Positions 33,544-43,500 of a stretch of 64,000 bases of DNA are shown here, piece after piece. The notes below the pieces were generated by a model that worked only from the letters and a program-made list of their open reading frames with translations, was not told the origin of the DNA and searched no databases. The DNA is from a bacterium 336/3 (GTDB lineage Bacteria; Bacteroidota; Bacteroidia; Cytophagales; Thermonemataceae): contig LJIE01000001.1 of assembly GCA_001281695.1 (NCBI GenBank), positions 4,048,551 to 4,112,550 on the forward strand, read 5' to 3'. Each line of letters begins with the position of its first letter. Position 1 is the first letter of the stretch. A program made the position numbers and the translations under genes.

Positions 33544-34866
33544 TCAATGATGTAGCTCAAATTCTTCTATTTCTTTTACTTCCATGAGCATTTCAGCGTT
33601 TATTTTAGTCATTTCGACTTTTTTCAACTCATTGATAAGTAAAGGGTCGTATTTGGCAACTACTCTTACATAATTTTCAGTAAAACCTTCCATCATACCA
33701 TTTTCAATATCTTTTTCAAATAAGACAGTAGCTACTCTACCCATGTTTTGCTCATAAAAATACCTTCTTTTTTTATCTGAAAGAATGTGAAGCATTTTAG
33801 AACGTTCTTGGCGTTGTTGTTGGGGAACAACTTCATCCATTGCCAAAGCTGCCGTGTTATCCCTTTCAGAATAGGTAAATACATGCAAATATGAAATATC
33901 TAATTCATTTAAGAAATTATAAGTATCTAAAAAATCTTCTTGAGTTTCTGAGGGGAAACCTACAATTACATCCACGCCAATACAACAATGGGGCATCAAA
34001 GATTTTATTTTGGCAACTCTTTCCACATATAATTCTCTCAAATACCTTCTGTGCATAGCTTTTAATATTTTATTGCTACCAGATTGCAAAGGTATATGAA
34101 AATGGGGTACAAATCGTTTTGATTGGGCTACAAACTCAATTATTTCATTGGTGAGCAAATTAGGCTCTATACTCGATATTCTGAAACGTTCTATTCCTTC
34201 TATTTCGTCCAAAGCTTTGAGTAAATCTACAAAACGCTCTTGTCTTTTCCCTTCTTGTATCCCAAAGTCTCCAATATTTACCCCTGTGAGTACCACTTCT
34301 TTTACATCTGTTTTGGCTATTTCTTTGGCTTGGCGTACAATATTTTCGATGGTATCACTACGGCTTTTTCCTCTGGCAAGTGGAATGGTACAAAATGAAC
34401 AATTGTAATTACAGCCATCTTGTACTTTTAAGAAAGTTCTTGTTCTATCGCCATAAGAATATGAGCTACAATAAGTTTGAGCTACTTCTTTGATATCAGA
34501 AGCAAAAACCTGCGTTTTTTCTTTACGTTCAAATGTCCCTAATAAATCTATCAACTGAAATTTTTCGGTGGCACCCAAAACAGCATCCACACCCTCTATT
34601 TCCGCAATTTCTTTGGGTTTGAGTTGTGCATAACAACCTATAATACTTACAAAGGCATTTGGGGAAATTTTACGAGCCTCTTTTACAATTTTTTTACACT
34701 TTTTATCTGCATTATCCGTAACCGAACAAGTATTGATAACAAAAATATCAGGGCTATCATTAAAATCAACCTTCTTAAAACCTCTTTCTTCAAAATTTCT
34801 TGAAATAGAAGAAGTTTCGGAGTAGTTCAGTTTACAACCCAGTGTATAAAAGGCTACTTTTTTCAT
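33544..34866 (-). CDS. mtaB: tRNA t6A37 methylthiotransferase
   Basis: The protein has 440 residues. The N-terminal UPF0004 domain (1-130) has three cluster cysteines (TLGCKLN, INTCSVT, IIGCYAQ). The radical SAM domain has CNYNCSFC near residues 149-156 and the HFHIPLQSGS strand. A C-terminal TRAM-like domain follows. The first motif GCKLNYSE and the overall order fit MtaB (YqeV) rather than MiaB or RimO. It adds a methylthio group to t6A at tRNA position 37. Confidence 0.92.
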   Translation of the reverse strand: MKKVAFYTLGCKLNYSETSSISRNFEERGFKKVDFNDSPDIFVINTCSVTDNADKKCKKIVKEARKISPNAFVSIIGCYAQLKPKEIAEIEGVDAVLGATEKFQLIDLLGTFERKEKTQVFASDIKEVAQTYCSSYSYGDRTRTFLKVQDGCNYNCSFCTIPLARGKSRSDTIENIVRQAKEIAKTDVKEVVLTGVNIGDFGIQEGKRQERFVDLLKALDEIEGIERFRISSIEPNLLTNEIIEFVAQSKRFVPHFHIPLQSGSNKILKAMHRRYLRELYVERVAKIKSLMPHCCIGVDVIVGFPSETQEDFLDTYNFLNELDISYLHVFTYSERDNTAALAMDEVVPQQQRQERSKMLHILSDKKRRYFYEQNMGRVATVLFEKDIENGMMEGFTENYVRVVAKYDPLLINELKKVEMTKINAEMLMEVKEIEEFELHH

Positions 34867-34938
34867 AATTATTTCAAATTTTAGCCCGCAAAGAAACGTA
34901 TTTTTCGTTGAATTTCAAAACTATAAGTCCAATAGATT

Positions 34939-35511
34939 TTACTGATAAAACTTCTTTCTATGTATCAATTCTTCTACAGCTTCGGGTACTAAATACCGAA
35001 TAGATTTTCCAGATTTAATACTATCACGAATATAAGTAGCAGAAATATCTAACAAAGGTGCTTTGACTAACGTAACTTTGGGATGTGTATGAAATTCTGT
35101 TTCAGCAACATTAGGTCTGGGATAAACATAAAGGCTATAATATTCTAGTATCTTATCATAGTTTTTCCATGTTTTAAAATTAGTCAGATTATCACTTCCC
35201 ATGATAATTGCAAATTCATGTTTAGGATGTTTTTCTTGGAGATGAGCCAGTGTATCAATGGTATAACTCGGAATAGGTAGTCGAAATTCTATATCACATG
35301 CTTTGAGTTTTGGATTATCATAAATGGCTTTTTCAACCATATCATATCTGTCAAATTCATGTAAGAGGGTGTTTTTCTTTTTGTGTGGATTTTGAGGAGA
35401 TATAACCAACCAAACTTGTTCCAAATCTGTATATTCTACCATATTATTGGCTAAAATCAGATGTCCTACATGGATTGGATTGAAAGAGCCAAAAAATAAG
35501 CCTATTTTCAT
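34939..35511 (-). CDS. nadD: Nicotinate-nucleotide adenylyltransferase
   Basis: The protein has 190 residues. It has the nucleotidyltransferase GLFFGSFNPIHVGHL motif (HxGH) at residues 4-18, the SPQNPHKK loop, IMGSDNLTNFKTWKNYD, and the C-terminal ISATYIRDSIKSGK (the ISxTxIR motif). It adenylylates nicotinate mononucleotide in NAD synthesis. It lies 72 bp upstream of mtaB on the same strand. Confidence 0.95.
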   Translation of the reverse strand: MKIGLFFGSFNPIHVGHLILANNMVEYTDLEQVWLVISPQNPHKKKNTLLHEFDRYDMVEKAIYDNPKLKACDIEFRLPIPSYTIDTLAHLQEKHPKHEFAIIMGSDNLTNFKTWKNYDKILEYYSLYVYPRPNVAETEFHTHPKVTLVKAPLLDISATYIRDSIKSGKSIRYLVPEAVEELIHRKKFYQ

Positions 35512-35560
35512 AATGAATGCTTTTGGGAAAGTGCATAATTAAGAAAAATCTGGAAAAAAT

Positions 35561-35592
35561 AAAAACGACAATACGAAGGTATTGTCGTTTTT
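35561..35592 (-). terminator. Distal terminator of phhA
   Basis: A perfect 13-bp stem beginning AAAAACGACAATAC with a short loop and T runs on both strands lies between phhA and nadD, about 130 bp after the phhA stop. Confidence 0.75.
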
Positions 35593-35656
35593 CTAAAGCA
35601 ACTTTTGAGTTGCTAAACACCACTAAAACTATTTTGATTCAAAGGTATAGATAAAA

Positions 35657-35686
35657 AATTTCACCTAAAAATGACTTTAGGTGAAA
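35657..35686 (-). terminator. Proximal terminator of phhA
   Basis: ATTTCACCTAAA pairs with TTTAGGTGAAAT around a 6-nt loop. On the minus strand TTTTTT follows directly. It lies 37 bp after the phhA stop, so phhA has two hairpins in series. Confidence 0.65.
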
Positions 35687-35722
35687 TGTATATTTTACTC
35701 GGTGAAATTAGATGTTACTTTA

Positions 35723-36490
35723 TTAGAAAACCAACTCTTTATTCTCCACTACAGCTTTAGTTACTAACTTATCTATTTCAGGAACAGATGAATATAATTG
35801 TTCATAAGAATCAATTACAAAATATTTCATCTGAAATTTATCTTTGATATAAGGAGTATCCAAAATGCCTTGTATGTCAAAAGGAACTCTTTGAGGAATA
35901 TCACTATACAATGAATAATCTGTTTCACCTGACGAAGACAAAATACCTGCTCCATAAATACGAAGTCCTTCTTTTTCTTGTATCAAACCAAATTCTACGG
36001 TGTACCAGTACAAACGAGCTATAAGCTCAATAGCTACTTCACTTTCGATGTATTTGAGTGCAATTTTACTCAAATCCACTAAGAAGTTACATAAAGGTTT
36101 ATTTGTAAGCAATGGCACATGCCCGAAAACATCATGAAACATATCAGGCTCTTCCAAATAATCTAATTGGTCTTTTCTACGAAGCCATGTAGTAGCACAA
36201 AAGTTGCCATCACGCATGAGTTCGAAAAATTCTTTGTTGGGAATCAGTCCAGGAACAACATAAATTCTCCAACCTGTATGAGCTTTAAGTTTTTCGTTTA
36301 CTTGCTCAAAATTCGGAATACGGTCAGCAACGAAACCAACTCTTTTGATACCTTCAAGGTACTCTTGAGTAGCTTTCCCTGGTAGGGCTTTCATCTGACG
36401 TTCAAACAAGGTCTGCCAAACTTCAAAATCATCGGCAGTATATTTATCATATTCTTGATGCATAAAAGTAAGTAAGTGGATGTTTCCCAT
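35723..36490 (-). CDS. phhA: Phenylalanine 4-monooxygenase
   Basis: The protein has 255 residues of the aromatic amino acid hydroxylase catalytic domain without a regulatory ACT domain, as usual for bacterial forms. Iron ligands are His119 and His124 (PDMFHDVFGHVPLL) and Glu166 (YWYTVEFGL). It uses tetrahydropterin and oxygen to convert phenylalanine to tyrosine. It has a good promoter at 36507-36537 and is followed by two terminators, so it is a single-gene unit. Confidence 0.94.
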   Translation of the reverse strand: MGNIHLLTFMHQEYDKYTADDFEVWQTLFERQMKALPGKATQEYLEGIKRVGFVADRIPNFEQVNEKLKAHTGWRIYVVPGLIPNKEFFELMRDGNFCATTWLRRKDQLDYLEEPDMFHDVFGHVPLLTNKPLCNFLVDLSKIALKYIESEVAIELIARLYWYTVEFGLIQEKEGLRIYGAGILSSSGETDYSLYSDIPQRVPFDIQGILDTPYIKDKFQMKYFVIDSYEQLYSSVPEIDKLVTKAVVENKELVF

Positions 36491-36506
36491 ATTTTATTAT
36501 AGTTTA

Positions 36507-36537
36507 CAAAGTTAAATTTTTTATTCGATAATGCAAA
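36507..36537 (-). promoter_or_regulatory. Promoter of phhA
   Basis: On the minus strand TTTG (36537-36534), a 19-bp spacer and TAacTTTG (36514-36507), 17 bp upstream of the phhA ATG. This implies a short leader. Confidence 0.7.
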
Positions 36538-36576
36538 AAACCTTGCTTATTGGACTGAATAATTCAGCTAATTTTA

Positions 36577-36584
36577 TAGTTTTG
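36577..36584 (+). promoter_or_regulatory. Possible -7 element of the asparagine synthetase gene
   Basis: TAGTTTTG matches TAnnTTTG and lies 31 bp before the MCGI start codon at 36615. A TTG at 36550 is 24 bp upstream, longer than ideal. Transcription from here excludes the upstream in-frame extension from translation. Confidence 0.35.
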
Positions 36585-36614
36585 ACTCATTATTTTATTG
36601 TTTTTACGTCTCTT

Positions 36615-38393
36615 ATGTGTGGTATTCATTGTATCGTTGATATAAGTTTTTCTCTTAATCATGCCTCCATTGAAAAAATGGTAGCTCAATCTAAACACAG
36701 AGGGCAAGACCATACAAGCATCCTTTCCACTCAAACTGAAAATTATCAAATTTCTTTAGGACATAATCTGCTTAAAATCAATAATATTACTGATAAAAGT
36801 CAGCAACCTTTTACTGATGAGAATTATACCCTCATTTTTAATGGTGAAATTTACAATTGGAAAGATTTAGATAAAGAATTTAACTTTTTAAACCAAAGTA
36901 ATTCAGATACTGAAACGTTATTTTATTATTTACAATTGGTAGCTCAAGACCTCAATATTTGGGGGAAGCTCAAAGGCATTTTTGCTTTTGTTTTTTGGGA
37001 TAAAAAACAAAATATTTTACTTTCTGCGAGAGATACTTATGGAGTGAAGCCTTTATATTTTGCACTAAATAACAATTGTTTAACTTTTTCCTCAGAAATC
37101 AACTCTTTGATTGCTTCAGGGCTTGTAGATAAGGCACTTCACTCACCTTCTATACAAGAGTATTTACAATACAAATTTCCTTTATTGCCCAATACTGTTT
37201 TTAAAAATATTCAACACCATCCCTGCCATTTACAATTTTGGGATTTAACAAAAAAGCCTTTAGAATTACCAAGAGGTTTTTTGGATAAAGTTGAAAATAC
37301 TATTCCAACAGAATCTAATAAAATTTTAACTCAAACCAATATTTTATTAGAAAATGCTATTCATCATCAATATTCTGAGCATTTTCCACCTGCTCTGCTA
37401 TTAAGTGGAGGTGTGGATTCTACTCTTTTACTGGCTAAAAGTACAGAACTAGGCTACAAACTACCTTGTTTGAGCATTGTTTGTCATGAAAAAAACTTTA
37501 CGCAAGACTCCTATTTTGCAAAACTTGCAGCCAAACAATATAATACTCATTTACAAGAAGTTGAACTACAAGAAAGACATTTAGAATTACTTCCCACTCT
37601 ATTTCAAGAGGCAGACCAACCTATTGGAGATGGAGCAATATTTACAACTTACCTCATTTGTAAAGAAGCAAAAAAAGACTTCAGGGTACTTTGGAGTGGT
37701 GCTGGTGCTGATGAACTGTTTGGGGGTTATAACAGACATTGGGCTTTTTGTCAGTACCTTAAATACCCTTCTTTTTGGCTCATGGCTAAAAAAATTGCTC
37801 GGTTTTTGCCTTTTGGTCGTTTAGGAAAACGCTTTTTAAAGGGTATTGACACCTCCCCTTCTAAGACATTTATCAATTTTTGCAGTTTGGATATTTTAGA
37901 AAATAGAACTGCTACAAATACACAAATCCAAACGCTTGATGATGCCCTCCAATGGGATAGAGAGCAGTATTTGCAGGGTGATGTACTCAGTTTAACAGAT
38001 TTTTGGTCAATGAAACATACCATCGAGGTTCGTGTTCCTTATTTAGATGATGATTTGGCAAATTTTGCAAGACAAATTCCTGCTAACACACTTCTCAGGC
38101 ATGGCAGAAAATGGATTTTAAAACATTTGCTTGAACAGAAAGGAGGAAAAATTTATACTCAAAGAAAAAAAGAAGGTTTTGGACTTCCTTTTGGGCATTG
38201 GCTACATAATCCTAAAAATAGTTTTTTATGGGATTTTACTAATAACTCACAAAACGCTATCTTTGAGTATGTTCCAAAAGGACGATTTAACTATATTCTT
38301 CAAAAACACTTGAGTAAACAAGAAGACTACACTCAGGAATTATTTGCTTTGTGTGCTTTGGGTTGGTGGTTGGAAAAATATCCAAAAGTATAA
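36615..38393 (+). CDS. asnB: Asparagine synthetase (glutamine-hydrolysing) type, altered glutaminase pocket
   Basis: The protein has 592 residues from the ATG at 36615; this start is fixed because Cys2 must be the N-terminal nucleophile (MCGIHC). The glutaminase domain (2-190) keeps FNGEIYN and Asp98, but HRGPD reads HRGQD (28-32) and the usual H-x-R-L motif reads HNLLKI (50-55), so the Arg equivalent to Arg49 of E. coli AsnB is Leu. The synthetase domain has the PP-loop LLLSGGVDST at 261-270. It makes asparagine from aspartate, ATP and glutamine or ammonia; a related amidotransferase function is possible. Confidence 0.8.
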   Translation: MCGIHCIVDISFSLNHASIEKMVAQSKHRGQDHTSILSTQTENYQISLGHNLLKINNITDKSQQPFTDENYTLIFNGEIYNWKDLDKEFNFLNQSNSDTETLFYYLQLVAQDLNIWGKLKGIFAFVFWDKKQNILLSARDTYGVKPLYFALNNNCLTFSSEINSLIASGLVDKALHSPSIQEYLQYKFPLLPNTVFKNIQHHPCHLQFWDLTKKPLELPRGFLDKVENTIPTESNKILTQTNILLENAIHHQYSEHFPPALLLSGGVDSTLLLAKSTELGYKLPCLSIVCHEKNFTQDSYFAKLAAKQYNTHLQEVELQERHLELLPTLFQEADQPIGDGAIFTTYLICKEAKKDFRVLWSGAGADELFGGYNRHWAFCQYLKYPSFWLMAKKIARFLPFGRLGKRFLKGIDTSPSKTFINFCSLDILENRTATNTQIQTLDDALQWDREQYLQGDVLSLTDFWSMKHTIEVRVPYLDDDLANFARQIPANTLLRHGRKWILKHLLEQKGGKIYTQRKKEGFGLPFGHWLHNPKNSFLWDFTNNSQNAIFEYVPKGRFNYILQKHLSKQEDYTQELFALCALGWWLEKYPKV

Positions 38394-38396
38394 TTT

Positions 38397-39281
38397 ATGA
38401 ACCGAAAAGATTTTTTAAAGGTTTTAGGATTAGCATCTTTATCTTTCAGTATGAATTCTTTAAAAGACCTCAATAATTACGCTGAAGAGTTACCAGCCAC
38501 AGAAAAAACACCTTTGCTTTTTTTAGGGCATGGCAGCCCCATGAATGCCATTGAGGAAAATCAGTTTGTGGAAGGCTTTAGAAAAACAGCTAAAACTTTC
38601 TCAAAACCAAAAGCCATTATTTGTATCTCAGCTCATTGGCTTACTCGTGGTACAAAGGTAACAGCAATGCTCAATCCTCGTACCATTCATGATTTTGGAG
38701 GGTTTCCCAAAGAGTTATTTGAAGTACAATACCCTGCAAAAGGTAGTCCCGAATTAGCCAAACAGGCTAAAGAAATTTTGCTACCCACAGAAGTAGAGTT
38801 GGATAGTCAATGGGGACTCGACCACGGAGCTTGGAGTGTCCTCAAACATTTTTATCCTGAAGCAGATGTGCCTGTCATTCAACTGAGTATAGATTACTAC
38901 AAACCTGCTTCTTATCATTTTGAGCTTGCTCAAAAGTTACAATCTCTTAGAGAGAAAGGCGTTTTGATTGTAGGAAGTGGAAATATTATTCATAATTTGG
39001 GTTTGGTAGATTTTAGAAATATTAATACCGATAATTACGGTTATGATTGGGCTATTGAGGCAAGAGAATTAACCAACAAGTATTTATTGGATGGAGATTT
39101 CAATGCTTTGGTAGAATATCAGAAATTACCCAAGTCTATTCAATTGGCTGTACCCACACCCGACCATTATTTACCACTGATTTATACTCTTGGACTCAAA
39201 ACAAAACAAGAAAATTTGAGCCTATTTAACGATAAATTGGTAGGTGGTTCACTTAGTATGACTTCTGTGAAAATTAGTTAG
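38397..39281 (+). CDS. ygiD: 4,5-DOPA-extradiol-dioxygenase-type protein
   Basis: The protein has 294 residues. A Tat-like or signal-like N-terminus (MNRKDFLKVLGLASLSFSMN) precedes the class III extradiol dioxygenase fold. Family motifs are LFLGHGSPMNAIEEN, ISAHWLTRGT, IHDFGGFPKELFEVQYPA, GLDHGAWSVLKHFYP and GSGNIIHNLG, with the metal histidines in GHGS, AHW and DHG. YgiD-type enzymes cleave catechol rings such as L-DOPA in vitro; the natural substrate is uncertain. It starts 3 bp after asnB stops, so they form one operon. Confidence 0.85.
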   Translation: MNRKDFLKVLGLASLSFSMNSLKDLNNYAEELPATEKTPLLFLGHGSPMNAIEENQFVEGFRKTAKTFSKPKAIICISAHWLTRGTKVTAMLNPRTIHDFGGFPKELFEVQYPAKGSPELAKQAKEILLPTEVELDSQWGLDHGAWSVLKHFYPEADVPVIQLSIDYYKPASYHFELAQKLQSLREKGVLIVGSGNIIHNLGLVDFRNINTDNYGYDWAIEARELTNKYLLDGDFNALVEYQKLPKSIQLAVPTPDHYLPLIYTLGLKTKQENLSLFNDKLVGGSLSMTSVKIS

Positions 39282-39852
39282 ATTCTATTTTTTCCAAAAT
39301 CTTTTTCTTCAACATCTGTTTATCTTCAGTATTTTCTATTTCAATAGATTTTTGAATATTTTCAAGGGCTTCTTGATATTGCTCCATTGCAAATAGAATC
39401 TCTGATTTTGTAAGAAATCCTATGCTTGCTTGAGGAAATTTGATTTGAAATTTTTCGATGCTTTTTAGAGCATGGTTTAACATTCCTATTTTTAGATAAT
39501 CGTCAGCTATATCGTTCAAAATAGTTAAATCCAAACTCAACTCTTCACTGAAATTTTCTAAACCTTCTAACAACTGTCTTCCAAGGTTATTAATACCTAA
39601 ATCTACATTGTTGAATCCATGCCACAAAAGATTTTTACTTTCTAAAAAGTAAACAAACCACTCTCCCCAACCCCAAGGAAAATATTCTAATTTATCTAAC
39701 TTACTGGGGCTATTAGGCATTTCCGAGGCAAAAACAAGTGTTTTATACAGAATCTCTAATGCAGCCGAAGAGGCACAATTACAATAATTAAGTTCTTTTT
39801 TTAAAAATTTTCGAATACTCTCTAAATCATTGGGATTGATTATGATACCCAT
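39274..39852 (-). CDS. TPR-like hypothetical protein
   Basis: The protein has 192 residues and no signal peptide. The N-terminal half is mixed, with two close cysteines (YCNCASS) and a Trp-rich PWGWGEWFVYFLES. The C-terminal half (about 105-190) has TPR-like helices (DDYLKIGMLNHALKSIEKF, EILFAMEQYQEALENIQKS). No specific family recognised. It overlaps the upstream lipoprotein gene by 13 bp and is convergent with the dioxygenase gene, overlapping it by 8 bp. Confidence 0.5.
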   Translation of the reverse strand: MGIIINPNDLESIRKFLKKELNYCNCASSAALEILYKTLVFASEMPNSPSKLDKLEYFPWGWGEWFVYFLESKNLLWHGFNNVDLGINNLGRQLLEGLENFSEELSLDLTILNDIADDYLKIGMLNHALKSIEKFQIKFPQASIGFLTKSEILFAMEQYQEALENIQKSIEIENTEDKQMLKKKILEKIESN

Positions 39853-40439
39853 ATTAAATCAGTCTTGTCTGTTTCTATAATCCATTTGTCATTTACTTTT
39901 TTCAAGAAATATAAAATGCCTCCTCCACATTCTCCCCCACATACCGAAGCAACATAAATACAAGCTCTATCTTTATTTGTATTGAATACCACTCTTGAAA
40001 AAGAGATATTTTCTTTAATCATAATATTTTTGGGATAAAACTCTCTATTCCAATCATACTCAAATACATATTGTTCTCTATATTTCGATTTAATTTTAGG
40101 TATTTGAAACTCTTCTGTTTTCGCAGAATCTGCCAATTTAATCACTAAAGGATAGTATATAGAATCTTCTTCACCATTATAAGAATGTTTAAGCGTCAAT
40201 TCACCATTTATTCTTTTGGTAGCATTTTTTTTCAGGTTTACATTCCAAAGACTATCACCAAAGAAAATATATTTTTTTACTGTATCTTGTTTGGCTTCAA
40301 CTTTTTTATCATAAAATTGGCATTTGTATTCTATGATGGTAGTTATTACTTTGTATTCTTCTTCTAATACTTTTTCCTCCGCATTCACACACGAAAAGCA
40401 TAATATTATTGTGCTAAAGTAAATTAAAAATTTTTTCAT
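39840..40439 (-). CDS. Lipoprotein of unknown function
   Basis: The protein has 199 residues from the ATG at 40439, which starts a lipoprotein signal (MKKFLIYFSTIILCFSC). The mature domain is strand-rich and ends with a Cys/Gly-rich stretch (VASVCGGECGGGILYFLKK), suggesting a disulfide or metal site. I do not recognise the family. The 3' end overlaps the TPR-like gene by 13 bp. Confidence 0.5.
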   Translation of the reverse strand: MKKFLIYFSTIILCFSCVNAEEKVLEEEYKVITTIIEYKCQFYDKKVEAKQDTVKKYIFFGDSLWNVNLKKNATKRINGELTLKHSYNGEEDSIYYPLVIKLADSAKTEEFQIPKIKSKYREQYVFEYDWNREFYPKNIMIKENISFSRVVFNTNKDRACIYVASVCGGECGGGILYFLKKVNDKWIIETDKTDLIWVS

Positions 40440-40500
40440 TGTTTTTTCATAATAAAGGGCAAATAGAATTTGCCCCATTTTAATATAAATTTTTCAGTTT

Positions 40501-43500
40501 TTAAAAATCATATCCTAAAGAAATGAGCCAAGTAGGTTTATCCGAAATAATAAAATCTTCTATTTTCCAAGCTGCATCTACCTTTAGATAATACCCTAAG
40601 AATAAAGTTCTTGCACCAAACCCATAACTTGCAAGCCAAGGACTTTTAAAATTATTGACAATTGCTAAAAAAGGCTGACTATCAATGATAGTTGTGTTCA
40701 AATCGTTCTGACGTTTCCAAGGAGCTGAGTTATCCCAAGCAGAACCAATATCGCCAAAAGCAGTAAATTGTAGATTTTTAAAGAAATTTGAAGATATAGA
40801 ATTTTGAAATAAGTATTTAACAATGGGAACTCTAAACTCTGCATTGAACAAAATAAAGTTTTTACCTGAAAGGCTGTTATAGCCAAAACCTCTCAAGTTA
40901 GTGGCAAACTCATGAAATAATAAATCTGCATTACCATTTTCAGGGTCTAAATTAAGAGGTTCTGCACCTCCAATTGCCAAATTTGCTGATTGGTTAAAGC
41001 TATTATCCATACCACCTAACATATATTGTTTAGGAGCTCTTCCTCCAAATCTACCACCACTCAAACGAGTTGCAAATACAATTTCCTTACTCAAAGATTG
41101 ATAGTTTCTAATATCCACCAATATTTTATCAAAGCCTTCATTAATATTTGAAAAAGAAGGATTAAACTCATAATAAGCTTTGATACGAGTACCTTCTACC
41201 ATATTTAAACCTTTAGGAATGGTGTTATCAAAGCTAAACTCGGCTCTACTATGTACATAACTTACATAATTAGGCTCTCGAAGTAGCTGAAGCAAGTCAA
41301 CAGAGCGTTTATCCATATATCCTGCACTTAAACTCACTCTTGCAGAGTTTGTAAAAGGATATGAAGCAGTCATTGAAAAACGATTGGTTGCATAACGTTG
41401 AGCTACACCTACATTTGGCTGATTTACATACAAGCTTTTACGGTCGTAACGTCCTATTAAATCTATTCTATTTTTTAAGAACTGATATTCAGCAAAATAA
41501 TTGCTACTTCTTAAATCCGAGAGTCCAAATAAACCAGCTTTCATTTTATGGTCTTCAAGCATATCACTAAGTTCGACTTCAAAAAGTAATCCAAAACCTC
41601 TTAAAGGATCAATAATGGGTGTTGTTACACTGCTTTCTGCTGTAAACAAAGGTTCATAAGGATATGCCCCCTTAATATCTATATCTGTTTTTGTTTTATT
41701 TTTGTTGATACTTGTATTTCGATAATCTTTTTTATTAGTTTCTGGGTTTGCCTTTATTTCTTTTACAACTTCAGGATCAAATTGATAATCATCTGTATCA
41801 ATTATATTAGGGTCATAAGGGCGTTCGGGTAGAGTATCTTTCTTTATTTCTTGAGGAATTTCTTCCTTTGGAGGCTCTTGTGTTTCGGGTTCAGTTAGTC
41901 CTTTTTGTTGCATATACTCCAAACGAGGCGTAATAATAGCCTTTTCATTTTTTGCAAAATCAAAGTTTCTCTTCAAAAACATTCTGTCTTTACGTTTTTG
42001 CCATGCCCTAAATGCAAAGTCGTTGGTAGTAGCTGAAAAGCCATACTTTTTAATATTTTGTCTACTATTGGTAATTTGTCTGATTTCTTTAGAAACTAAA
42101 TCCAAGCTATACAAATTATTAATCCCTGTTTTTCCACTCAAAAACAAAATTGTTTTTTCATCAAAATAAGAAGGTTGTAATTCTTTTTGAGGAGTATTGG
42201 TGAGTCTTACTAATTTATTAGATGACTCTTGAGGATTATAGTAAAACAAATCATAATTATCATTAATTGTTTGAAAATTACCCGCAGGCACATTCAAACT
42301 ATCAGCTATTCTATTTGAGGAAAATATAAGCGTTTCATTAGAACTTCCTAAAAATATTGGGTCTGTATCATCATACAAATCTGTTGAGATACGTTTCATA
42401 TTTCTTACTCTCAAATCGTACATGTAGATGTCATTCATCCCTGCTTGAACATCTGCAAATCCAACTCTATCACTGCTAATAGCTAAGGTACTTCCATCTG
42501 CCGAAATATCAAATCCTGTTACCTGATTAAAAAAAGCAAAATGTATTTCATTAACTGTTTTCTTTTTCTTTCCCAAAATCTGCATCACTTTGAACTGTGT
42601 CTTCCCTTTCTTTTTATAACATACAGCCAACTTATTATCATCCGACCATGCTAACAAAGGTACTTTTTCGTTTATTCTTTGGCTATTGAGTCTAAATCCT
42701 CCTCTTAAAACCACCTTACGACTCATTGTTTGTAGATTTCTTATAACAACTGCGTAATGTCCATTTCTATTCTCAGAATAGGCAACATATTTACCATCAG
42801 GTGAAATCTTTATATCATTAAAAATCTTTTGTTTATGATTATTCTTTTTAAATCTTAGGTCATATTCAAGAGCACTATGATCATCCATAGCTTTTTTTCC
42901 CATTTCTTCGTAGAACTTTTGCCACTCTTCCATAAAAACTTCATAAGGCATGCCCAATGTATTGGCAATGGCTTTTTCCTCATCTAAAATAATTTTTGTT
43001 AGATTCAAGATGCTAGAGATATTAGACTCTCCATATTTTATAGCAATATAGTTCCAAATGGAGTGTCCTACATATTGAGCTTCTTTTCCTGATAATTTGT
43101 GTGGACGTTTAAGTTGTCTATATTTTATAGAATTTCTCATATAATCATCCATTTCAGCACTCCAAGGTTCTGCAATATAAGCAGCCACTCCTGGCATAAA
43201 CCAATCTGGTAGAGAAAGTAATGCCCCATTTTTCAGAATTTCTCTGATACTTCCTCCATACATCATTTCATTTCCAAAAATTTGAGCTATCCCAAAAGAA
43301 ATTTCTTTTTTAAATTCTGCTAAACTACCTGTAAATGGTATTTCTATTTTAGGTTTGATGAAGTTGGTTTGCCCACCAACTGTTCTGCTATTTTCATTTT
43401 CTAAACCTACATTACTTTGTTGCAAGTCTGTTATAGAGTTATAAATAAAGAGTTTTGTTTTGGCAGAAGGATTATGTCCCAAAACAGTGGCTATTCTATC

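Noticed and set aside
36531..36614. 28-residue extension of asparagine synthetase upstream of MCGI
   Set aside because: Cys2 must be N-terminal in this family, and a possible -7 element lies inside the extension.
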